Below are positions 1 through 8,287 of a DNA stretch of 64,000 nt, piece by piece. This stretch comes from Flavobacterium sp. HSC-32F16 (lineage in GTDB: Bacteria; Bacteroidota; Bacteroidia; Flavobacteriales; Flavobacteriaceae). The stretch is from the NCBI RefSeq assembly GCF_024171645.1, contig NZ_JALKAC010000001.1:1240001-1304000 (forward strand). Direction: 5' to 3'. Position numbers and translations under genes: made by a program. Under the pieces are notes generated by a model. It ran no database searches and was not told the origin of the DNA. It was given only the letters and a program-made list of their open reading frames with translations. Every line of letters starts with the position of its first letter. The stretch's first letter is position 1.

Positions 1-68
1 AGGGAAAGTATCGGGTAAATTTCTATACCCGATATTGTTTCCATATTGTGTTTTATTTGTTCAAACAT
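1..68 (-). CDS. ccoQ: cbb3 oxidase small subunit CcoQ, N-terminal part
   Basis: This is a partial gene cut by the window edge. Twenty-two codons are visible, starting at the ATG at 68 and reading MFEQIKHNMETISGIEIYPI and on. It starts 7 bases after the stop of the fused ccoNO gene on the same strand. Position and the start of a hydrophobic stretch fit CcoQ, the single-span small subunit of cbb3-type oxidase, which normally follows ccoNO and precedes ccoP. The assignment rests on context and the N-terminal style, because the membrane span lies outside the window. Confidence 0.7.
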   Translation of the reverse strand, partial: MFEQIKHNMETISGIEIYPILS

Positions 69-75
69 AATGCTG

Positions 76-2259
76 TTATTTAGTTTCTTTTACTTTAATA
101 TCAGTACCAAGTCTTTGTATATAAGCAATCAAAGCGACAATTTCTCTTTCATTCATTGGAATGAATTTTTCACCTTTTGCAACAGCTTTTTTCTTGCTGT
201 CTTCATAACTTTTTACAAAGTCAGGATCGCTTTCTAAGCTTTTTTCTATTTTGACTGCCTGATCTCTTAATGTTCTTTGTGCATCTTCAACCTCTTTTGC
301 TGAATAAGGAACTCCAAGTGTAATCATAGCATTCATTTTCTTTTGAGTCAATGAGATATCTAAAGGTTTATTATCAAACAACCATTTGTAACCTGGCATG
401 ATTGATCCTGCTGATGTACTTTGAGGATTCCACATATGATTAAAATGCCAGTTGTCATTGTACTTACCTCCTACTCTCAATAAATCCGGACCTGTACGTT
501 TAGATCCCCATAAAAATGGATGGTCATATACAAATTCTCCTGCTTTTGCCTGAACTCCATAACGCTCTACTTCACTTCTAAAAGGACGAACTGATTGTGA
601 ATGACAACCTACACATCCTTCTCTGATATATAAATCACGTCCTTCAAGTTCTAACGGTGTATATGGTTTTACACTTGAAATAGTTGGAATATTTGATTTT
701 ACCATAATCGTTGGTACAATCTGAATAATACCTCCAATTAAAATAGCAATAGTAGCCAGAATAGTTAATTGAATAGGTTTTCTTTCTAACCATGAGTGGA
801 ATTTTTCTCCGCTCAATCTGTTACTGCTTATTTTTTGTAAAGCCGGAGCCTGAGCTAATTCATCTTCAATTGTTTCACCAGCTCTAACCGTCATAATGAT
901 GTTATAAACTAATGTCAACATTCCTATTAGATACAAACTACCTCCAATTGCTCTCATCCAATACATTGGCATAATAGCTGTTACAGTTTCAAGGAAGTTT
1001 CCGTAAGTTAAAGTTCCGTCTGGATTAAATTGTTTCCACATTGAGGCTTGTTGAAAACCAGCTACATATAATGGAATTGTGTATACAATAATACCCAGAG
1101 TACCAATCCAGAAATGGAAATTTGCCAATTTTTTAGAGAACAATGTTGTTTTTGTCATTCGTGGAATCAACCAGTAAATAATAGCAAATGACATAAATCC
1201 GTTCCATGCTAAAGCTCCTACGTGTACGTGAGCTACGATCCAGTCAGTGTAATGTGCAATAGCATTTACGTTTTTAAGAGATAACATTGGCCCTTCAAAA
1301 GTTGCCATTCCGTAACCTGTAATTGCTACAACGAAGAATTTTAAAACTGGTTCTTCACGAACTTTATCCCAGGCACCTCTTAATGTCAAAAGTCCGTTGA
1401 TCATACCTCCCCAAGATGGAGCAATAAGCATTACTGAAAAGGCAACACCTAAATTTTGAGCCCAGTTTGGTAAAGCAGAATATAATAAGTGATGTGGTCC
1501 TGCCCAGATATAGATAAAAATTAAAGACCAGAAGTGAATAATTGATAATCTATAGGAGTAAATTGGACGGTTAGCGATTTTAGGAACAAAATAATACATT
1601 AATCCTAAGAATGGCGTTGTCAAGAAAAATGCAACCGCATTATGCCCATACCACCATTGTACCAAAGCATCCTGAACACCAGCGTAAACTGAATAACTTT
1701 TTAATGCTGAAACCGGAATTTCGATGTTGTTAAAAATATGCAGTACAGCCACTGTAACAAAAGTAGCAAGGTAAAACCAAATCGCTACATACAGATGACG
1801 CTCTCTTCTTCGAAGCATTGTACCTATCATATTAATCCCCATTACTACCCAAATTAACGCTATTGCAATATCAATAGGCCATTCAAGTTCTGCATACTCT
1901 TTTGAAGAAGTATAACCTAATGGTAATGTAATTGCGGCTGCAACAATAATTAACTGCCAGCCCCAGAAATGCAGATTACTTAAAAAGTCACTAAACATTC
2001 TGGCTTTTAGCAATCTTTGCATTGAGTAATACATACCTGCAAAAAAAGCATTCCCAACAAAGGCGAAAATAACGGCATTTGTGTGTAAAGGTCTTAAACG
2101 ACCATAACTAAGCCATGAAATCCCATCTGTAATATTGGGAAAAAGGTACATAACCGCTAAGGTCAGTCCCACTAACATACCCACAACTCCAAAAAGAATG
2201 GTGGCGTAAATGAATTTTTTTACAATTTTGTTGTCGTAATAAAACTGTTCCATTTCCAT
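76..2259 (-). CDS. ccoNO: cbb3-type cytochrome c oxidase, fused CcoN-CcoO
   Basis: Catalytic part of the high-affinity terminal oxidase in the cytoplasmic membrane, reducing O2 to water and pumping protons. Residues 1 to about 460 are the 12-span CcoN haem-copper subunit: the expected histidines are visible at H59, H206, H256-H257 and H344/H346. After a linker, residues about 495-520 form one membrane span, and residues 530-727 are the CcoO-type mono-haem cytochrome c domain with CVGCH at 549-553. In Proteobacteria these are two genes; fusion is usual in Bacteroidota. The gene follows ccoS by 3 bases and precedes ccoQ, so it is cotranscribed with them. It is probably driven from the FNR-like promoter upstream of ccoS. 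Confidence 0.96.
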   Translation of the reverse strand: MEMEQFYYDNKIVKKFIYATILFGVVGMLVGLTLAVMYLFPNITDGISWLSYGRLRPLHTNAVIFAFVGNAFFAGMYYSMQRLLKARMFSDFLSNLHFWGWQLIIVAAAITLPLGYTSSKEYAELEWPIDIAIALIWVVMGINMIGTMLRRRERHLYVAIWFYLATFVTVAVLHIFNNIEIPVSALKSYSVYAGVQDALVQWWYGHNAVAFFLTTPFLGLMYYFVPKIANRPIYSYRLSIIHFWSLIFIYIWAGPHHLLYSALPNWAQNLGVAFSVMLIAPSWGGMINGLLTLRGAWDKVREEPVLKFFVVAITGYGMATFEGPMLSLKNVNAIAHYTDWIVAHVHVGALAWNGFMSFAIIYWLIPRMTKTTLFSKKLANFHFWIGTLGIIVYTIPLYVAGFQQASMWKQFNPDGTLTYGNFLETVTAIMPMYWMRAIGGSLYLIGMLTLVYNIIMTVRAGETIEDELAQAPALQKISSNRLSGEKFHSWLERKPIQLTILATIAILIGGIIQIVPTIMVKSNIPTISSVKPYTPLELEGRDLYIREGCVGCHSQSVRPFRSEVERYGVQAKAGEFVYDHPFLWGSKRTGPDLLRVGGKYNDNWHFNHMWNPQSTSAGSIMPGYKWLFDNKPLDISLTQKKMNAMITLGVPYSAKEVEDAQRTLRDQAVKIEKSLESDPDFVKSYEDSKKKAVAKGEKFIPMNEREIVALIAYIQRLGTDIKVKETK

Positions 2260-2262
2260 AAT

Positions 2263-2454
2263 TTATACTTGTTTTTCTTCTATTGGTTGATTATTATTTT
2301 GAGAAGCAATTTTGGTCTCGTCATCAAAAAGAATTCTGACCGAGGGCGTATAATCGTCGTCGTATTGGCCGGATTTGACTGCAACGATGAAAGCAATAAA
2401 GAAACAAATTGCGACGAAAATACTTACTGAAATTAAAAGATAAATAACACTCAT
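2263..2454 (-). CDS. ccoS: cbb3 oxidase assembly protein CcoS
   Basis: A 63-residue protein with one N-terminal membrane span (about residues 4-28) followed by a short acidic tail with the DDD/TPS pattern seen in CcoS. CcoS is needed for cofactor insertion into cbb3 oxidase. It sits 3 bases before ccoNO and 108 bases after ccoI. The upstream gap carries an exact TAATTTTG -7 element (minus strand, 2473-2480) and a perfect FNR-format palindrome, so this gene probably begins its own transcript. Confidence 0.9.
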   Translation of the reverse strand: MSVIYLLISVSIFVAICFFIAFIVAVKSGQYDDDYTPSVRILFDDETKIASQNNNQPIEEKQV

Positions 2455-2472
2455 ACCGTAAATTTATGTTAA

Positions 2473-2517
2473 CAAAATTACTAGGTGATTGGCGTTTAAA
2501 ATATGATAATTATCATA
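2473..2517 (-). promoter_or_regulatory. ccoS-ccoNO promoter with FNR-like operator
   Basis: A perfect 16-base palindrome at 2502-2517 contains ATGAT-AATT-ATCAT, the FNR layout of two 5-base half sites around 4 bases. On the minus strand a consensus -7 box, TAATTTTG, lies at 2473-2480. The palindrome centre is 33 bases upstream of the -7 box centre, close to the -41.5 position of class II FNR activation. There is no TTG -33 element. Binding is inferred, not shown. Confidence 0.6.
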
Positions 2518-2562
2518 GTCGGAGAAGAATACTAAAATTAGATAAAATATTCTTTTAATTAT

Positions 2563-4956
2563 TCAAAACAAATATAAATTTCTCTTATTGAAATAGTTAG
2601 ACATAATTGTTACGAAGCTTACAATAGTAATTGTGCTTAACGGCATTATGATTGCGGCAACAAGCGGGTTTAAGTTTCCGGTAACTGCAAATGCCAGTCC
2701 AACTACATTATAAAGCAGCGACAAAGTAAAACTCATTTTGATTATCAAAATTGACTTATGAGACAACTTCAAGAAGTAATTCAGCCGCGAAAACACACCT
2801 GCATCTAAAATTGCATCGCAGGCAGGAGAAAATACGTTTACGTTTTCAGAAACCGAAATACCAACATTACTTTGTGCCAAAGCTCCGGCATCGTTTAAAC
2901 CATCTCCAACCATCATAACGTTTTTACCGTGTGATTGAAGTTTTTTGATAAATTCTAATTTTTGTTCTGGTTTTTGATTAAATATCAGTTCTGTATTTTT
3001 TGGCAGGATGTCTTCCAAAACATTTCTTTCTCCATCATTATCTCCTGAAAGAACTTTAATACTGTATTCTTTACTTAGTCTTGCAAATAATTGTTCCAGA
3101 CCTTGACGATATTGATTTTGAAAAACAAATTTTCCAAAATAAAGATTATCAATTTTGATATGAAGCGCTGTTCGTTCTATTTCAGATATATCTAAATCAG
3201 GACTTTCAACAAATGCCGAAGATCCAATTTTTATTTCTTTACCTTCTACGACTGCCAAAATTCCTTTTCCTGTAATTTCCTGAAAATCGTCTATTTTAAT
3301 TCGTTTATATTCAGGCAAAAAGTCATATAACATCCTACTTAGCGGATGATTTGATCCTCTAAGGACATTTTTAATCAATAAAAAGTTCTCATCAGAAATA
3401 TTGGTTCCTTCGTATGTAATATTCGATTTTTTGTTGGTTGTAATAGTTCCGGTTTTATCAAAAACAATAGTATCAACTTTAGCCAATTGTTCTATAACCA
3501 AAGCATTTTTAAGATACATTTTTTGTTTCCCCATTATCCTCAAAATATTGCCAAAGGTAAAAGGAGCCGTTAACGCCAACGCACAAGGACATGCTACAAT
3601 TAAAACTGCTGTAAAAACATTAAAAGCAATGTTTGCATCAATAAATATCCAATATCCAAATCCTGCAAATGCAATCAATAATAAAATTGGTGTAAAATAA
3701 CGGCTTATTGCATCTGTAATTGTTTTATGTTTTTGCTGTACTTTTTTCTGAAAAACTTCATTGCTCCATAATTGTGTTAAGTAACTTTGGGAAACAGAAT
3801 GCAAAACTTCCATTTCAATTACTTTTCCAATCTGTTTTCCGCCGGCAAAAACTTTATCGCCTGATTTTTTTGTAATTGGAACTGCTTCTCCAGTAACAAA
3901 ACTATAATCAATCTCTGCTTTTTCACTGATTAAAATACCATCAACGGGAATTAATTCCTGATTTCTAATTAAAAGTCTGTTTCCTTTTAAAACATCATAA
4001 ATTGGCACACTTTCTTCAGAAGCATCTGAATTAATTCTGGTAACTGCAATAGGAAAATAAGATTTAAAATCTCTTTCGAAACTTAAAAAACTATAGGTTT
4101 TAATTTGAAACATTTTTCCAAGAAGCATGAAGAAAACCAAACTGGCCAAACTGTCAAAAAAGCCCGGTCCGTGATCCATAAGCATATCATAAGTACTTCG
4201 GATAAACATTACGATGATTCCTAACGCAATTGGAATATCAATATTCAGCATACCGCTTTTAATACTTTTGTATGCTGAAACGTAATAACCGCTTGCCGAA
4301 TAAAAGAAACTAGGCAGAGCTAAAATGAAAATCAATAATCTAAAAAAAGGTTTATAGCTGTCAAGCCAAAATTCTTTCATTTCAAAATATTCCGGAAATG
4401 AAAGAAGCATAATGTTTCCAAAACAGAAAAATGCGACACCTAGTTTATAGGTTAGACTTCTGTCTACCTTAGTTTTTCCTGTTTCGTAGTTTTCTAAACT
4501 TATATAAGGTTCATAACCAATTGAGCTTAATAAATAAGCTATTGATTTTAGAGATACAAGATCTGAATTAAAGGTAATTCTAACTTTTTTCTCAGGAAAA
4601 TTAACTTGTGAACTGCTTATACCAGGTTGTAAGCGGTTTAGATTCTCAAGAATCCAGATACATGAACTACAGTGAATGTGAGGTATATTTAATGAAACTA
4701 TTGAGGTATTTGCTTCCTGAAACTCTAAAACTTTGGCAAGAATAGATTCGTTATCCAAAAAGTCATATTTTCCCTTTATATCCTGCGGGGTTGCACCAGG
4801 AGATTTTTCAAAATCATAATAACAGGTTAAATCATTTAGACTAAAAATTTCGTAGACTGTTTTACAACCTGTACAACAAAACATTTTCTCATCAAAATTG
4901 ATCTCTTCATCTTTAGGGATTTCAAGCCCACAGTGAAAACAACTCTGCTCACTCAT
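2563..4956 (-). CDS. ccoI: Copper-translocating P-type ATPase for cbb3 oxidase
   Basis: A P1B-type heavy-metal ATPase of the CcoI/FixI group, needed to supply copper to cbb3 oxidase. From the N-terminus: a cysteine-rich segment with CFHC at 6-9 and CCTGC at 27-31, a heavy-metal-associated domain with HCSSC at 95-99, several membrane spans, the ion-path CPC in CPCALALTAP, the phosphorylation motif DKTGT, and the hinge motif GDGLNDAG. The 797-residue length and the cysteine-rich N-terminus fit the family. It is upstream of ccoS on the same strand and divergent from a Crp/Fnr gene. A general copper exporter is the alternative, but context favours ccoI. Confidence 0.93.
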   Translation of the reverse strand: MSEQSCFHCGLEIPKDEEINFDEKMFCCTGCKTVYEIFSLNDLTCYYDFEKSPGATPQDIKGKYDFLDNESILAKVLEFQEANTSIVSLNIPHIHCSSCIWILENLNRLQPGISSSQVNFPEKKVRITFNSDLVSLKSIAYLLSSIGYEPYISLENYETGKTKVDRSLTYKLGVAFFCFGNIMLLSFPEYFEMKEFWLDSYKPFFRLLIFILALPSFFYSASGYYVSAYKSIKSGMLNIDIPIALGIIVMFIRSTYDMLMDHGPGFFDSLASLVFFMLLGKMFQIKTYSFLSFERDFKSYFPIAVTRINSDASEESVPIYDVLKGNRLLIRNQELIPVDGILISEKAEIDYSFVTGEAVPITKKSGDKVFAGGKQIGKVIEMEVLHSVSQSYLTQLWSNEVFQKKVQQKHKTITDAISRYFTPILLLIAFAGFGYWIFIDANIAFNVFTAVLIVACPCALALTAPFTFGNILRIMGKQKMYLKNALVIEQLAKVDTIVFDKTGTITTNKKSNITYEGTNISDENFLLIKNVLRGSNHPLSRMLYDFLPEYKRIKIDDFQEITGKGILAVVEGKEIKIGSSAFVESPDLDISEIERTALHIKIDNLYFGKFVFQNQYRQGLEQLFARLSKEYSIKVLSGDNDGERNVLEDILPKNTELIFNQKPEQKLEFIKKLQSHGKNVMMVGDGLNDAGALAQSNVGISVSENVNVFSPACDAILDAGVFSRLNYFLKLSHKSILIIKMSFTLSLLYNVVGLAFAVTGNLNPLVAAIIMPLSTITIVSFVTIMSNYFNKRNLYLF

Positions 4957-4977
4957 AATTTGTTTTTTTTAATTGTG

Positions 4978-5023
4978 CAAATATTCCAAATAAGTAGTGA
5001 CAATAACCATGACATTTATCATG
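4978..5023 (-). promoter_or_regulatory. ccoI promoter with FNR-like operator
   Basis: CATGAC-ATTT-ATCATG lies at 5008-5023, an inverted repeat with the same half sites and 4-base spacer as the palindrome before ccoS. On the minus strand AATATTTG at 4978-4985 is one base off TAnnTTTG. Centre-to-centre distance is 34 bases, against 33 in the ccoS promoter. The site lies between ccoI and the divergent Crp/Fnr gene, so it could also act on the regulator. Confidence 0.55.
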
Positions 5024-5109
5024 TTACAATAAATCCAAATTCTAATATAATGAAATAAAACGCTCCAATAACGTTATCGTATTTTTATATGTTTTTTTAA
5101 TAATAAAAT

Positions 5110-5117
5110 TACCTTTG
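5110..5117 (+). promoter_or_regulatory. -7 box of the Crp/Fnr gene
   Basis: TACCTTTG matches TAnnTTTG and lies 41 bases before the ATG at 5159. No TTG -33 element is visible at the right distance. A perfect 10-base palindrome ATAACGTTAT at 5068-5077 lies upstream and could be an operator. Confidence 0.4.
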
Positions 5118-5158
5118 AACCGCAATATTCGTTAATTTTGCACCAAATTACTTTTGCT

Positions 5159-5839
5159 ATGAATAAATGTGATCAATGTATCGTAAGACAGCTTTCCTCA
5201 TTAAAAGCCCTTAATAAAGACGAGGTTGTGAAACTGGCTAATAGCAAAACCACCTATACAATTAAAAAAGGTGAGGCTATTTTTGAAGAAGGTGAAGTAA
5301 CAAACGGCGTTTTTTGTGTTAAAGACGGAGTTGGAAAACTTTCTAAATTAAGTGCCAACGGAAAAGATCAAATCGTAAAACTTGTTAAATCAGGTGAACT
5401 TTTAGGACAGCGTTCTATGATTAGTAATGAACCTGCTAATTTATCTGCAAAGGCAATTGCTGACATGGAGGTTTGTTTCATTCCGAAAACAGAAATCATT
5501 CACTTTTTTAATAACAATAATCAATTTTCTTTGAATCTGATGCAGTCTGTATGTGAAGATCTAAAGGAATCTGATAATGATAAAATTGCTTTAGTTCAAA
5601 AAACGGTAAAACAGCGTTTAGCCGAAACCTTATTACAACTTCATGATGATTTTGGTGAAAATCCAGATAAAACCCTTAAAGTTCAACTTACCAGAGAAGA
5701 ACTTGCAGGAATAATTGGAACTGCAACTGAAAGCTGTATTCGATTATTATCTGACTTTAACAAACTGGAATTGATTGAATTAGTTGGTAAAAAAATTATG
5801 CTGAAAAATGTAAAAGCATTAAAAAAGCTGGCTGAATAA
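5159..5839 (+). CDS. Crp/Fnr family transcription regulator
   Basis: A 226-residue regulator with a cyclic-nucleotide-type beta barrel (about 20-130), a dimer helix, and a C-terminal helix-turn-helix (LTREELAGIIGTATESCIRL). I chose the ATG at 5159, which begins MNKCDQC; the reading frame also has a TTG seven codons earlier. The recognition helix keeps Glu and Arg of the FNR E..SR pattern, but Ile replaces Ser. The N-terminus has only C4 and C7, fewer than the cysteines that hold the 4Fe-4S cluster in E. coli FNR, so the way it senses oxygen is open. Divergence from ccoI and the FNR-format sites nearby suggest it controls the cbb3 genes. Confidence 0.88.
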   Translation: MNKCDQCIVRQLSSLKALNKDEVVKLANSKTTYTIKKGEAIFEEGEVTNGVFCVKDGVGKLSKLSANGKDQIVKLVKSGELLGQRSMISNEPANLSAKAIADMEVCFIPKTEIIHFFNNNNQFSLNLMQSVCEDLKESDNDKIALVQKTVKQRLAETLLQLHDDFGENPDKTLKVQLTREELAGIIGTATESCIRLLSDFNKLELIELVGKKIMLKNVKALKKLAE

Positions 5840-5841
5840 TT

Positions 5842-6612
5842 TCATAGCTTTTTCGCTTCATTCCAAAAAACATCCATTTCCGCAAGAGTCATATCCATTA
5901 AAGGTTTTCCTAATTCCGAAGCTTTGCTTTCTAAATATTGAAAACGTTTGATGAATTTTTTATTGGTTCTCTCTAAAGCATCTTCGGGATTCACGTTTAA
6001 AAATCGGGCATAGTTAATCATTGAGAATAAAACGTCTCCAAATTCGGCTTCAATTTTATCCTGATCTCCAGCTTGTACCTCTACTTGTAGTTCATCCAGC
6101 TCTTCCTGAACTTTATCCCAAACCTGATGCGGTTCTTCCCAGTCAAAACCAACGCCTTTTACTTTATCCTGAATACGGCTTGCTTTTACTAATGCAGGTA
6201 AACTTCTCGGAACGCCTTCTAGAACTGATTTTTTTCCTTCTTTAAGCTTTAGTTTTTCCCAGTTTTGTTTTACCTCTTCTTCATCTTTTACAACAGTATC
6301 GCTGTAAATATGCGGATGACGATGAATTAATTTGTCACAGATTTCATTGCAGACATCTGTAATATCAAAATCATTTGTTTCTGAACCTATCTTGGCGTAA
6401 AACACGATATGCAATAACAAATCACCAAGTTCTTTTTTTACTTCGTTTAAATCATTATCCAAAATAGCATCGCCCAATTCATAAGTTTCTTCGATTGTCA
6501 AATGCCTTAATGTCTGCAAAGTTTGTTTTTTATCCCAAGGACATTGCGCACGAAGTTCATCCATTATAATCAATAATCTTTCGAAGGCTTTTAATTGAAG
6601 TTCTTTGCTCAT
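5842..6612 (-). CDS. mazG: Nucleoside triphosphate pyrophosphohydrolase MazG
   Basis: A 256-residue protein with two all-alpha MazG units. The first has LTIEETYELGDAI and ELGDLLLHIVFYA, and the second has EELDEL and EAEFGDVLFSMINYARF, giving the metal-binding EExxE and ExxD patterns. MazG hydrolyses NTPs to NMP and pyrophosphate and clears non-canonical or excess nucleotides. The gene is convergent with the Crp/Fnr gene, leaving 2 bases between the stops, and has no visible terminator there. Confidence 0.94.
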   Translation of the reverse strand: MSKELQLKAFERLLIIMDELRAQCPWDKKQTLQTLRHLTIEETYELGDAILDNDLNEVKKELGDLLLHIVFYAKIGSETNDFDITDVCNEICDKLIHRHPHIYSDTVVKDEEEVKQNWEKLKLKEGKKSVLEGVPRSLPALVKASRIQDKVKGVGFDWEEPHQVWDKVQEELDELQVEVQAGDQDKIEAEFGDVLFSMINYARFLNVNPEDALERTNKKFIKRFQYLESKASELGKPLMDMTLAEMDVFWNEAKKL

Positions 6613-6666
6613 TTGTATATTTTAATATTTCAAAATTAGTATAATTTGGTGATTATTATGTTCTAT

Positions 6667-6706
6667 AAAACAAAAAAGAAGGTTCGATTGCCTTCTTTTT
6701 TGTTTT
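6667..6706 (-). terminator. Terminator after carbonic anhydrase
   Basis: Perfect 16-base arms, AAAACAAAAAAGAAGG (6667-6682) and its complement (6691-6706), with an 8-base loop. The T-run falls on the minus strand, after the carbonic anhydrase stop, which the stem overlaps by 2 bases. Confidence 0.75.
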
Positions 6707-7523
6707 ATATGGATTCCTTAATTTTTCTGCCATTTAATTCCTGTACAGTTCTAAAATTATTTACTGGCATTAGCTTTTTCAAATCTTGAATCATTTGGAT
6801 TGAAACATCTATTTGGTTTTTAAATATAAACCATTGCACACCTTCTGTACACGGCGGCGTTGTTAAAGAGCCTTCGTACGTGTAGTATGTTTTGTTTTCA
6901 GGAAGTACTTTATTTATATTAAAGTCGTTATTAACTTTTACGGTATCATTAACTTTAGATGGAAGGTATTTATCCAAAAACTCAAAAGTTTCATTGCTTT
7001 TTCTGTCTTCCTGAGCCATAATAGAAACTACAGCAAATTTTCCTGTTTTACTTTTGTGCACCATATGAATTTCTAACGGATATCTCACGCCTTTTATAGT
7101 GTGTTCTGCCGATTCATGAAAGTGAAATTGTTTTAGTTCATAACGTTCTCCGTTAATTATGATAAAATCTCCACTATCAAAATCAAACTGAATGGTGTGT
7201 CCGTTATTTATAACGTCATGAATTTTAGTTTTTTGATTGTAATGAAAGTCAATTGGTTTTAGTGTTTTATCGTTTTCCGTTTCTACAATATCAACTGGAG
7301 ATTGCGTTTTTCCTCCGCAATCGTTCTGATCCATTTCTGACCAATGTTCCGGTCCTGTTTCACCTTGATAATCCCAATGTTTTTTATGGTGATTTTCTGT
7401 AGTCTTTGTTGTGTCAGAAGAAACTACAGATTGTTCTGTTTCTTTTGATTTGTTATTGCAAGATATAAGTAATACTAAACACATAATAATTGCAAAATTT
7501 CTCATTTCATTTTTCATTTTCAT
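6705..7523 (-). CDS. Alpha-class carbonic anhydrase, lipoprotein
   Basis: Interconverts CO2 and bicarbonate, probably in the periplasm. The N-terminus is a lipoprotein signal with a hydrophobic stretch ending LLISC at C22. The alpha-class fold follows: HWDYQGETGPEHW, then CGGKTQSPVDI, the zinc ligands in FHFHESAEH and IHMVH, and the substrate-pocket region YEGSLTTPPCTEGVQW. The 272-residue length is normal. It has its own terminator and stands alone, so it is probably a single-gene transcript. Confidence 0.95.
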   Translation of the reverse strand: MKMKNEMRNFAIIMCLVLLISCNNKSKETEQSVVSSDTTKTTENHHKKHWDYQGETGPEHWSEMDQNDCGGKTQSPVDIVETENDKTLKPIDFHYNQKTKIHDVINNGHTIQFDFDSGDFIIINGERYELKQFHFHESAEHTIKGVRYPLEIHMVHKSKTGKFAVVSIMAQEDRKSNETFEFLDKYLPSKVNDTVKVNNDFNINKVLPENKTYYTYEGSLTTPPCTEGVQWFIFKNQIDVSIQMIQDLKKLMPVNNFRTVQELNGRKIKESI

Positions 7524-7678
7524 ATCATTTAAAATTTAACTCAAAGTTGAAAAAAACATTTTTAAATTTCACGCAAAACAATAATAAATAAACAGTTACA
7601 AAAAAAAACTGATTAAAACTGAATTTCTTTTTAAATTTAATTAAATATTTTTCCTACAAAATTAAAATTTAATTTTAA

Positions 7679-7716
7679 ACAAAAAAAATCCTGTCAAGAA
7701 ATCATCTTAACAGGAT
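7679..7716 (-). terminator. Terminator after the DUF5606 gene
   Basis: Stem AATCCTGT (7686-7693) with ACAGGATT (7709-7716), plus inner pairs AAGA/TCTT. The flanking A-run at 7679-7687 gives a T-run on the minus strand. Confidence 0.65.
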
Positions 7717-7741
7717 TATTATATTTGAATGCAAAAAACTG

Positions 7742-8227
7742 CTATTCTTCTTTTTTAGCCTTTGCTTTTTTAGCAGCCGGAGCTTTTTTTGGTTTTTCTT
7801 CAGCAACAGGCGCTTCTTCTGGAGTTTCAGCCGGAGCCGGAGCCAAATCAGTTACTAAACCTTTAGCCTGTAACGTATTGTACCAGTTTAATACTTTTTT
7901 AATATCAGAAGGATAAACTCTTTCTTCATCATATTCTGGTAAAATTTCTTTAAAATAAGTGCTTAAAGTTGCATTATCTTCTTTATGAGAAATAGCCTGA
8001 CCTTTGTTTTCTTTTACTGCAATTTTCTGCATTACTTCAGTCAATGGTTTTTCTCCTTCGTATGTATAAATTGAAATTTCAGATAATAAACTTACGTTAC
8101 TTTTTAAGTTTACTGTAATTTTTTTTCCATCCAATAATGATTCTGCCACAAAACCTGTACGAGTCTGCACTTTCAATACATATAAACCTGGTTTCCCTGA
8201 AATGGCTAAAATTTTGTCTAAATTCAT
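7742..8227 (-). CDS. DUF5606 family protein
   Basis: A 161-residue cytoplasmic protein with no signal or membrane span. Residues 1-130 start MNLDKILAISGKPGLYVL and match the DUF5606 family of Bacteroidota as I know it. The C-terminal 35 residues are a low-complexity tail of Ala, Pro, Glu and Lys (APAPAETPEEAPVAEEKPKK), ending in a basic AKKAKAKKEE segment that might touch nucleic acid or ribosomes. Function is unknown. It is downstream of def on the same strand, with 60 bases between them, and probably shares its transcript. Confidence 0.85.
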   Translation of the reverse strand: MNLDKILAISGKPGLYVLKVQTRTGFVAESLLDGKKITVNLKSNVSLLSEISIYTYEGEKPLTEVMQKIAVKENKGQAISHKEDNATLSTYFKEILPEYDEERVYPSDIKKVLNWYNTLQAKGLVTDLAPAPAETPEEAPVAEEKPKKAPAAKKAKAKKEE

Positions 8228-8287
8228 GTTTATTAAAATTAGTATTAAGAATTTCTAGTATATTTTTTGATGTCCTTTTTTAGAACA

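Noticed and set aside
3401..3700. Plus-strand 99-codon frame inside ccoI
   Set aside because: It lies wholly in a well-supported P-type ATPase gene on the other strand and has no independent signal.
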